Position numbers and translations under genes: made by a program | DNA from: Halichondria panicea | Lineage: Eukaryota; Porifera; Demospongiae; Suberitida; Halichondriidae | Direction of reading: 5' to 3' | DNA length: 64,000 nucleotides | Assembly (NCBI RefSeq): GCF_963675165.1 | Contig: NC_087385.1 | Coordinates: 2,728,501-2,792,500, forward strand | Notes under the pieces: model-generated | Database searches by the model: none | Seen by the model: the letters and a program-made list of their open reading frames with translations, nothing else | Told to the model about the DNA's origin: nothing | Shown here: positions 28,501-40,500 of the stretch, piece after piece | Layout of the letters: every line of letters starts with the position of its first letter | How positions within the stretch are numbered: position 1 is the first letter of the stretch

Positions 28501-31500
28501 GGCATGCAACTCCAAATGAGCAGAGTTCAAACGTGGGCGGATGAATGTGCATGACTGTGCATGAAATGCTAAAAATAGAAATTTTAGCACTTCATGCAAA
28601 TGCACATAATTCCTCCGCCCACGTTTAAACTCTGCTAGCTACGTGTACTGGTAGTGGAGTTGCATGCCCTCTCTTCTTTTATATGCCCTTGCTATTATTA
28701 CCTGTAAATGATGCACTGAATGTGTGCTCTCTCCACACAGTCCACCATGTCCTTCCTCAACCTATACTGGAACATGTCTGGCAAACCAACCATGTGCATC
28801 TACTTAACTGAGAACAGACTCAAGTAAGGTTGTGTATTGAAGTCAATTAATATACACGTACTACATGCAAGTTTTTGTGTTTGCACCTAATACAGGTAGA
28901 TGGTTGCATGTACATGTGTAAATGTGCATAGACCTCTTCTTTCCTACAACACATTTTTCACAACCAATTGTTTATTATTACCGTTACAGAGGAAACAATT
29001 TTCGCAAATTCATCAACTTCTTGGCTAAGGTGAAACATGGATCAGTGGACGGCGTTAAAGTTCGTCTGAGCAGCCTGCAGGCACTGATCCCCACCTCCTA
29101 CATAGAAAACCTTGAGGTGACTATGGATGAGGACGCTGACAAAACTCTGCAGAAGAGACTCAACAAGTGAGACTATAAAATAACTATCGTGTCAGCATTA
29201 TGCAATGAGTATTATGCAATGAGCATTTTACAGTTGTTTAACATTACTTACCTGTATGTACATGTACCGTATTACTAGAATATTTTATTGTTGCGAATTG
29301 ATCAACCCTCGCAAAGTTCACAAATGTTTGATGCTCGCAAAACATTCTAGTAATACGGTATATAGTGTGATTTGACTAACCACAATAATAACTAGAGCAC
29401 TAAAGTGCAAACCCTTGGCTGGTGACATGATTATAAAGAAACCAGAGGAGTGATGTAATGCAGTGCATGTAGCATGTATGACTAGCACAGCAACTCAAGA
29501 GCAATAAAACTAAACCAGACTAGGCATGCTGAAACATTTGAGAACAGAGTTTTAGTGGTACATGAGATATGCACTGTGGACTGGGATCACAGCAAAGAAA
29601 CCTGGAGTCTTAGAGAAGTATGGCTCCTGCCATGCTGGAGTATACATGTAGGATCCAGAGTCAGCCAACAACCAGTTAGCTTCTACTTTTCCATTGCTCC
29701 TGGTACAGGATCACTTTAGCTGCAAATACGTAGTCTATCTCTCGAATAAAGGTCGCGTGTAGTTAGCTAGCTGCCAACGTGCAAGTTTACATGTAAGTTC
29801 AAGCTTCTTAGCTTTTGCTCGCTTTTATTCGACAAAAAAGCTTTAACATCAAAATCTGCCACTATTAAAACTAATAACTTGTTGTGTGAAGACTATCCGT
29901 TCTGTATAACGCAGCGCTGTGACATCCAGGTGAGTAGACTCAAAATACACAAACAAACAAACCAACAGACTACTATACCTGTGGCCGCCCACGCACGCCT
30001 CAGGTAATTATTATACTTATGCCTTCATGTAATTTAACTTAACCACCAAACCATTTACTTAACACTTTTTTCCACTCCCCCCAGTCCTCCCCGCAGGACA
30101 GCGTCTGCTACAAATCTATTCAGCTCTAGCAGCTCTGTCAGCATCGGTAGTCATATTGGGGGGGATGACTACGATGTCTTCATGGTGGATGACTCGGAGA
30201 TACAGCAGCTGTCCGAAACTAACCCCTTGATTGAGGTGGAACCGTTATTCTCTTCTGCAGTGAGTGAACTGTCTTCTGACTTTTTACATAATGTTGCTCC
30301 CTCCTGGGAAGCTAGGACGTTGCAAAGCTTACGTCCACCTTTTTTTGCCCTCCAATCTTCTTATGTACTGTGTATACTGTGATTTCACAGTTTAGTTAGT
30401 TATTTTTACTAGGCTCTAATTGTAAGAAATTGGGTCATACATCTATTTTTGTTCAGGTATATATTATACAGATGTTGTAAATTGCTACTCTCTCTCCCTG
30501 TTATTCAGAGTCTGAAGAATGACTCAGCTGAACAGCTTCTGGAATCTTTAGCCAAAGTTGTAAGTATAAGTCGCTGTTATAGCCCTATACTATTATACAT
30601 GTATGTACAGCGATATAATTATGCTGTACGTAACTTGGGATACTGTGATATGTGCAAATTGCCTGAACTGTTCTTAATTTTTGGGGGTTTCTCCAGGCTC
30701 ACACCAATCAGCTTGGGAGGCTGTACATTATCGACGAGTTGGGGAAACGCAATGAACAGTGGAGGATTGACACTGAAGGTGACTTCATAGCTTTTTTTGA
30801 AAGCTCCGTCCTTGAGCTGTAATACTAAATATGTTTCATCGTTCCTCTAATAGTGGCCAGAGCTTCTATTTAAGCCCTTATTTAGCTTGAGACCAGGCTT
30901 TTGAACAGAACACTTTTTATATACGTACATGTACGCCTCTTTTCTAACCAAGTCAACCTCTATTCAATACCCAATGATTATGGTGTTTCAACTTGCACCC
31001 ATAATTATTATTTATTTATTTATTTATGTGAAGAGATGATTGAAGAAACACTTCAGGCCATTTATGATGACGCTGGCGAGAAGAAACACTGGTAAGCACT
31101 GGTCTAATGTCATGCAGTGTACAGTTAATAACTCAATCCTTGACTGGCCAAGTACATGGTTGTTAAAGCTGCTAGGCTCAGAGGAGGAATGCCAGGGTCA
31201 ATAGCGTCACGTTTAATGAAAGATTGAGTGAGTAACAATCTGCAGCTTTACAGCTCGCTTTATGGCCTGGTAGAGACAGTCAAAAACCTCCCAAGATGTG
31301 TAGTATATAATTATGCTTATATTAAATACAATATCCCGTAACTGTAAGTACTTAATTTTTATTGTTGAGGGCTAATAATTATTATGCCTCGAGGCGTAGC
31401 CGCACGAGGGATACGATAAAGCTGACTGTGTGTGTGTGTGTCTGTCTGTCTGTCTGTGTGTCTGTTCCAGCTGTAACTGTTCAACGGTTGCAATGCGACG

Positions 31501-34500
31501 AAAACTAACAGCTTCTATAGGCTTTTAACCACGTTCTCTTGGATTTTGATTCGTGGATTAGCAAACTAAAGCTTCTTTCTCGAGTTATGGCTAGTTTGAC
31601 TCACATTGAAGGCTGTTGCAGTCTCTTCAGAATCTTTCATAGCATCATCTGTTCACACAAACTTTATATTCAACATATGAGTTAGCCTTGCACTAAAGCA
31701 GCTAGCTTTTTGTTAGCTACAAGAGTTAAATAGTATCTGTTAAAACAGCTAGCATTAGTAGCCATTTGTGAAATTGATCTCTTTGGACACACCCTTTAAT
31801 TATTCCTGTGGATGTAATGCGCATGCGCGCTTATTCCCCACGTGTGAGAAAATAACATCCAGAATCTAGATTCTCCTGGCAGAGTCATCTTTTTCTTGAG
31901 GGCCTGCCACAAAACACTACCATATAACAATATAGATAACAATATGCATGTACACAAGTCTTTTCTTCTTAAATAATTATATACACTGAACTACAGATCC
32001 TGAAAGAACAACAATAGATGCATGTAAATAAGTCTTTTCTTCTCAGTGAGTTTATATTGATAAGCTAACTTTAATGTAAAATTCATTATAGAAACTACTA
32101 ATACTTTTTGAGTGAAAGCATAACATGGCGAGAGGCATTAGCTTGAACACTCGTTAATTTTTTTTTATAGATTTCGCGAAATTTTTAACCGCGAAAATGC
32201 ATGTTCAAGTCCACTAAAAAAAAACTGGTTATCCTCGAAAATAAAATATTATACCCAATTCACCAAAATAGCCAATCTGTGCAAAAAAATTTTAACCCTT
32301 GAAAATTCACCTGCTACATGTATAATCATGTCACCAACCACATGTACTAGTCGAATTGTTGATTTTTGCAAGCTAAAGATGATACAGTACGTGTTAGTTG
32401 CAGCTCACACATTCAAGTTGCCTATACTCTATATACTGTGCATAGAAAAGAAAATAACACCTACTGAATACTAAAGCAATGTAGTTTAGAGTTTTCTAAG
32501 GTGTATATTAATTTTGAATAATTTTGACTCATTGTTCAGCTAGAAGCAACTCCCTCAGGTTGATTTCCGTTCTTGTAGGTGACATAGACCTAGCTTTCAT
32601 TTGTGGCTCTTCTGGTTGAACATTCTGCAATTGGATGTTACGTTTCACTTTCTTATGCAGTTTCCTAACTATCTTAGTCTGTACCAGTTTTGTATAACAA
32701 TGGCATATTAAAACTATTATAAACACCACAAAAGCACTTCCTACTGCAATCAAGCTGAGTATTTGTTGCTGACCTTCGGTGTTGCTTCCATTTTTAAGGT
32801 AGAAAGTAATCATTGCAAATATCTCTATGTTGATTAAATATACTAGCTCGAGCACATTAACTGGGGATTTTCGATAGATTCTCCCCACCTTTATCCATAC
32901 TATTAGCAGCACTAACGTAGTTATCATAATTGTTAGCAGGTTGATTTTTGGGTCACCAAGGGCATTAGCAGCAAAAACAGTCATCAGAAACACTCGTACA
33001 AACAGCATGAGCCCAGTCCAATAGCGATACTTGGTTTTGTAAGGACCATGGTATGCATCCAGGAATGGCTTGATTTTGTTTACCCAGGCTAGTGCTCTAT
33101 AGTTGGTGTGGGCTTGAAGTGCGGGGCCAAGCAAAAGCAGTACAGTGAATGGTATGAGGTGAAACACTAGTGTGAACAGGGCGACTAAGAACAGACCAAG
33201 ATGAGGCCATTGTAGGTACCCGTAGTTGGCATCTAGGAGCCACCTCAGATGAGCAGTGTCATTGGGGTCAGTGATGACTAAGAGAGAGAATGCATTCAGG
33301 GTGGTCCGGAGAAGCTTGGTATAAGAGAGCAGGAACAAAGTAGCTAGAACAGACACTGTGTTGGAGCCAGCAAGCCTGGAGACAGTAGTCGAGTATCTGC
33401 ACACTATGATCAGTAGTCCGATAATGCACCAAATATAGATAGGGAACAAGAACTGTAGCCATGTGTGGCCAAATGTTCCCAAATTATTTGCAAAGCAAAC
33501 CTCAATTCCCAGGTCTAAATTTATCCATGCTATAAGCAAAGAGAGAACATACGACAAGGTAGACATAATTCCAGGTGGATGTGAGCTAAAGAAAATGTTT
33601 TTGTTAACTTGAATGATGTTGGCATAGAATATCAGTCCATTTATTGTTCCTACTGATACTGTAAAGTTACATTTCAATAAGAAAATTACCAGACCAAATC
33701 CAGCAAGCAAAATTGGTATCAAGAGCAATAGATAGGTATTTGAACACTTTTGACACTTTGACGTTCCCAACATAATGCTAAATCCATCTTTACACGCTCC
33801 ACAAAGTAATCCACTTCGATTCCAATTACACTGATCATCTTGATTAGACAGTCTGAAGCTCATTGTGCTTTGGTTGCAGTAATCAAAGGGGCAGTTATTG
33901 TGGGCAACCACATTATTTGAGTAATTTCCAATCCAGAGTGAATTCGATCGACCAACTGTTTGTGTGTCAATATCACAGGTGACACCTTTTCTTATAAGTT
34001 GTGGCAAGCAATCGCATGTCTGAGACTTCTTTTGAAGGTGAAATCCAAGAGGACAATCTAAGATTGTAGCAACCACTGTAGCAGGTTCTGCCGCTGGTAA
34101 ATAAGAAATCAATGAAAATGGGGTTTCTACAAACAGCTCAAAGGCGATACTCTTTTCAAGGGTTTGTAGTGTGTACAAAAGTGATGTGCAGTATGTTTTG
34201 ACTTCTTGTGCTACTTGTTGTTTACCTACTTCGACTCCTGGTGGAACCACAACTCGTATGACTGAGGGCGAGGAATAGTTGTACTGTCCAACTCCAATCA
34301 CCTGAACCTGAAATGCCTGGCCAGGGAACACTTTAACACTGAATTGAGACACACAATTGTGTCGAATCGAGATATTGCAGAAACAGACTTTGTACGGTTG
34401 TGAAGCAAGTAGTGATGGTGCAGTGTATCTTTCAGTAATATTAAATATGGTCCAAAATAATTCTGCACGCAGGGTTTCTTTAGTCGCTCTCAAGAAACAT

Positions 34501-37500
34501 TGGTCAAGATCCCCTCCGTATATTGCTGTGCCTGCAATGGCTGCAGAATTACCACTCATGTGTATTTTCCCTAGAGATTTTGGGTCAGTGTCTGCTACTT
34601 GAAAAAAGCACATTTGGGGCCCGGTTTTGACTATCATCCCTCCTCCGTAATCACTAGCAATGTTGTCGTTGATGTACAATTGTGCATATTTTTCCAGTTT
34701 TAATTGGCTAACGTCTGTTGACGTGGAGCATTTTACAGGAAGACAGTCGAAAAATATTCCAGCACCAGCTTTTGCTTGATTTCGTGTGATCCAGACATTA
34801 CCACAGATTTGAAGAGTTGACTCGTGAATCAAATAGATACCTCTACATATGTTGTCCGATATTTTTGATTCTGATAAAAATAATCGTGTAGTTGTCACTT
34901 GTATTACAACACCAGTGTCATCGTTGGCAGATGTACTGTGATTGTTAAAAATACAGTTGTGTATGTATACAGGCATACCCTTCTGGTGGCTATGTGTAGA
35001 CGTTAAACTTACTGCTGACCCAGAATCAGCAATGTTGGTGGAAAAATTTGATGATAAGATTGTGAAGTTTCCGCTATAAGTTTTTGTCGTTTCTGTCCAC
35101 CAAAATATTGCTCCACCATAGTTCAATGCCGCATTCCTATTGAATTGACAGTCGACAACTGAAATGTTAGCATATGGGAACACCGATCTAATGCTAAGTT
35201 GAAGTGCAGCCCCTCGTGTAGCTATGTTATCAGTGAATACAATGTTCTGCATCACAAGCCTAACTTTAGAATTATGATCGAGGTTTGGGCCGTCTTGTTT
35301 AAATTCAACACATATAGCCCCACCAAATTGATTCTTAAACAAAGAATCAGTGAGGTTAATACTCAGGTTAAGCCTCTGGATATTGTTTGTAAGATAATGG
35401 ACCGGTTTGATTTTACCAATGTATGTTATGCACACTCCTCCTCGGTTCCTTAATGAGGTACCTCTCAAAAATGAGCAATTTTTCACTGTGATGCTTGGTG
35501 ATTCTGAGATTCCTAGCAGTAAATGTGCTCCTGATTGGGCTGTGTTATTGATGAATCTGCAGTTTATAATCGTTACATTTGCTCCCCCAGCATCTATAGT
35601 CAGTCCTGCTGATCGCTGATCTGAGAGCTTTAGCGAGTGATACCCTTTTCTCAGGGAATTCTCAGTCAATGATTTTATCTGTTGAACTATTTTGTTGCTA
35701 AAGTTACCTTTAACTACTTCATGTTCCCCCCTGTTCAGGCTTATTTCCTTTGTAGCCAGGGTATCTGAAAATCGAGATTCCTGAATGGTTAGTGAGCATT
35801 CCTTGTAAGCCATTTCAATGTAAGCATTTCCTCCTAGAGCATTCACTATACTGTTATCACAGTTGCCTTGAAAATTACATCGCTCAACTATAAATTCATC
35901 ACGCATTTCAAGAGCTAGCAAGCCAATCCCAGTGCTATTTAAGATATCTACACCTTGAATCATGACATGCGAAGCATTCACAATTAGTAAAGTTGCATAT
36001 GCTATTGTCGAAGGTACAAGGTAGTGTTCACTCATGTGCTCATAACCATTGTTTTTCATAATATCAAATCCACAGTGTTGAATCTTGAGCTGCGAGATAA
36101 TCACGTTAACTACATTTAGAAATGAAAACCCAACTTGTGTACTATTGCAGTGAATGACAGTATTCCCACTCTGGCTTCCTATAAGTGTGATGTTAGTGGT
36201 ACGTTGACCAGTAAATACCGAGTCTATAGTACCAATCCATACTCCTGCTGTTGCAGTGCCATTGTCCGCATTAATAATATGCACGCCAGAAAGAAAGTTG
36301 ATTATAGTGTTCGAAACAAAATATTTTGAGTTGTTTCTTGCCATATCAAATATAGTGACACACCTTTCGTTGAGAACAGCAGCTGGGCAGTCCACAGTGG
36401 AGTTTTGTCTCACCCAGTACTCACTACCAGCACATAGTGTCACGAGATACGTGATCCAAATGATGTACTTGCTACATCCTGCAAGAAAGCACCATGCATG
36501 CAAATCTAAATAGTCAATCCTTAAAACTTACTGTCAAAATTCAGGACTCTCATGCTTGCATTGTTGTATCGTGGCTGCTAAAACTGAATAATGATTAAAA
36601 GTTAAAGTATAGTGTTATGATCTATTATAAACTTCTGAAAGTTGTTCTTTCAATTCAGCACGTAGGCACAACTGTCCCAGGCATCATCAATATTATACAG
36701 TATGCATTGTTGTATTGTGGCTGCGTAAAACGGAAGAATGATTAAAGTATTATTATGAACTTTTCTTTCAATTCAGGACGTAGGTACAACTGTCCCAGGC
36801 ATCATTAATACAGTAATGTTAAGAGTGATTACAATAACTAATGTAGTGCATTTCCTCCACATGAAATTCATTTTCGACATGATGTAAGGAGTCTAAATCA
36901 TTTCAGCCAAGTAGAACCATAACCATTACCACAAAGTCTGTTCCTACGCAGCTCCATTTGTATAGGATATACCACACCTAAGAGGAGGATATATTATGGG
37001 GTGCATATCCTGGTGTGGTATATCTGACTTAGATCCCACTTGTGTGTGTTTAGCAGGGAATTATGAGCCATAATCTCATAGTTTCCCAGGGAATTATAAG
37101 CTTGAGGGTATAAAGTACAAATACTATTTTTGAATGTACAGAAATGATAATAAAGCTGTAGCTGCATGATAATTAGCTAGCTATGGCTGTTCAGTTTTTT
37201 CACTACCAGTTTCTATAGCGTTTGCTGGGTTGATGGTAGGGTTCACCAGTATCTTTTCTTGTCGAGGAACACTAAGAGCCAATGATTTTAACAGTTCTGG
37301 GTCCATTGTCACAAGCATGAAAGCATGTCTTCAACTTGTAGCATTTCTCCTCCTAACTTCTGTTTCTATCCTGCAGCCATGTTTCAAATTGCAGTAGACT
37401 CCTGTGTCTTTTTGGGAACGATAGTGCACTGTAGCATTGCTGCAAGCTGTTCCTTGCTAGCTAGCCGTACATATCAGAACAGTTTACTGAGAAGCTTGAG

Positions 37501-40500
37501 CTGGGGTGGGGCTTGAGTGCAGATAAAGAGGAGGCTGGGCTCATTTGTTGCAGAGCGCTTCCTGCACAAGGTGGAGTCACTAGTTTGTCCATTCCAATGT
37601 TGAAGCAAGGCCAATGCAAAGGTTTTTTTTAGCAGAAATCATCTAGACTAGCTTGTCAGAACAGGACATTTTCAAAAATAAAGCTATTGCTAAGGCTTGC
37701 TGCTTTTATAGATACAACTTCTTGCCTGAGGCAGCCAATGAAAAGTGGGATCTAAATCAGTTAGCACATGTGCATTCGGTATCTATGGTTATAGTGTCCC
37801 TCATCCCTCGGGCAAGCCCTCGTGATATGGGACACTATAACACATAGATACCTCATGCCCATGTACTATCTATAACTTATTTACTGATTCAGTCCGTGTC
37901 CTAGGTGATGTCCAGTAATTATATTATATAATTACTTCCCCCAGGCACTATTCTTATAATCTACTTCCTCACCAGATTTGAATTGATACGATGCATCTTG
38001 ACAAAATTTGGTACATTGCACGCAATAAAATTCAAAAATGTTGTGTAAGCTTGACAGTATTGAACTGAACTAGCTGAAGCCTGTATAGTCAAATTCTTGC
38101 TCTGTGCTCAGTCAGTAGTCAAGGCTGTGGCTCAGAAGTAGAGGATTACAAGTAGACTGTGGTGTTGTTGACAATAACAGACTAGTTCAGAGCTACAGTA
38201 CAGGTAGCTAGCTAGCTACATGTACAAACCTCGCAGCTGCATTTAGTGGTGGGCGGGTCTGGTCAAAGTTTATGCATGGCTTCCAGCTAGCTGAACCTAG
38301 CTAGCTCATGTAGCTCCACAGTAGATTTTGTAGCCGTCCAGTTGAGCAACAGGTCGACTCCTACAGATATTCAAAAGCCTCCTTGGTCCAAGCGTTTACC
38401 ATTTGACGTCCCTTACTGGAGTTGCAACCTCTTCTTGGGATAAATGTATCTAAACTACACCCATGGACCCATGGAGGCTTAGCCATCTTGTTAGAGAGCA
38501 GCTTCCTTTCTTTGCTTACTTTCTAAAAAAAACACCTTGAAACCTGGGGCTGTATGTTATTTTCTATGTATTATACAGCTGTTGACCAATGAGATCAATT
38601 AGTGGTGACACAAGTGTGGTATAAGTACATAATTATGACCTCCGTTTATATTAGCAGAGGAATGTCTGAGGCCCAAAAGTAGGAGCCATGACGTTCTAAA
38701 ATTGCATTAGTGAGACCCATTGTGACAGATTGTCACACTAAAGCTGCAGTGTACATGTACATGACGATGATGTATACAGTGGAACGTACTGTAACACCAT
38801 TGATGCACCATTGATGGTCCCATGCACCTAAAATTAGTCCCCTGACCGTACATGGCAGAAATAATTATATGGTTCCCAATACTCGCCCGCTAATTAAGTT
38901 ATAGCTGCAAAAGCTGCATTTGCAGATGGGAAGCAGAAGAGTGTATATTACTGAGGTTGAAGTGTACATGTAAATGAGTGATCAGTTAGTTACACAAGTG
39001 AGTACGATGTGCCCATTCATGTTTTCTTCAATCACAGGAAGACTGTGCGACTGGCTGCGGCTATGCTGGGTAAAGTGGTGGACGGTTTGGCACCCGCTCT
39101 CACCAGCATGCTTGTTAGGGGCAAAGAGGTGAAGACGCACACACTTGAGATACGTGTGCTATTTTTTGGCACGTTTTGTAGACATTGTAACACGTACAAT
39201 ATACTTGAATCTCAATCAACACACATGCTTAATTGCATCTGAATGTAAACGGGAACCCTACTGTAATATATAGATTACTTCCCTCATATGCATGTAGGTA
39301 TCATTTGGAGTATTTGGACACCCTGAACTGATAGTTAGTGAGCCCATGAGTCCCAAGGAGATCACAGAGATCATCTATGAAAAGTGTATGCCTTACAACC
39401 CAGTTGAGGCAGTGCTTCAACAAGAGGTAAAGTGTTTTTGCATTATGATGTGATTGTCGTAATTCACCTCATTCTAGAGTGATATAACATAATTATATTG
39501 ATGATTTAACATGTGTCAATACATGTAGATGTTGATCTACCTTGGTGAGTACATAACACGTCAGTACCACACTGTTTTCAATGGGATGATCAGGATCAGA
39601 ATAGGGTGAGCTAAAACTGATCTAGCTACGTACATAGCGCAAACCAGTATCGGCTATAATTCAAGCTACTGTACATACGTACTCAATTTAGGACAATAAT
39701 ACTTGTGTAGCTGCTCAGTCATGTCTGTGTAGGTGGATCATCAAGGCTATGAAGAATGAGAGTTCTAGAATCTCCAGTATGAGCACTGTAAGAAACAAGA
39801 TGTTTCCTAACAATGCATGTGGTTATATTCATGCACTTGTAGAGGACGGTACACCAGCTTGCCCCGTCAGAGGTGAAGGAATTGTTGCTAAGGATACTCC
39901 TAGACAATGAATCAAGGTGAATTAAGTACAATCAGGAGTACATTAAGATAATTCTTAATGTACTCCTGGTACAATGTAGATATCATTATGAGATCAATTA
40001 TGCATTATGTGAAACAACGACATGGCTTTCTGTGGACTAGTACAATTGTACAGTATTTCTATTATAAGAACCATTCGCATACCATCTATAGCTATATACA
40101 GTATTATTTTTCATCAGGAAACCTCTTAGTCAAAGGCAGTTGGATGGTGCTCTCAACAGAGTGCCTCAAGATTTTTATGTCAAAGGTAACACGTACGTGC
40201 ATCATCCACATGCTAATTTGCAACATGCATTTTGATTCTTTACATTGTTTACATGGCTTTGAAGTATTTGGGATATTGAAGCGCATACCTGGAGGCATCA
40301 GTGTCAGTGACAAGCAGTTGCCACAGGTACGTACAGTGACATATCATCAATTCTTAAACTCTTTGTTGAGGTACATATGCATGGGAGTTTCTCTCCAAAC
40401 AATTAGATATACATCGATTAGTGTGGTTCAAGTTGCATGGTTATCCAGCTTTTAACTTTTTTGCAGCACCCAGCCATTTACGAGATGGGTTCCCATGAGA

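Larger units (their letters stand above)
36504..39037. other. PHKB intron 21, right part; upstream region of the nested gene
   Basis: Contains the nested gene's promoter region and no convincing exon. It holds a tandem duplication (36557-36810), an inverted repeat around GATATACCACACC (36967-37025), and a hairpin at 37779-37851. The remainder is AT-rich with scattered CTAGCTAG runs near 38205. Confidence 0.55.

Noticed and set aside
30085..30096. Acceptor after CCCCGCAG (30096) for PHKB exon 18
   Set aside because: Phase-compatible too, but 30085 uses a better pyrimidine tract and adds PPRR before TASATNLF. It remains a possible alternative splice site.
34357..36329. Several plus-strand frames opposite the nested gene
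   Set aside because: Antisense shadows of the 1324-residue frame, without motifs.
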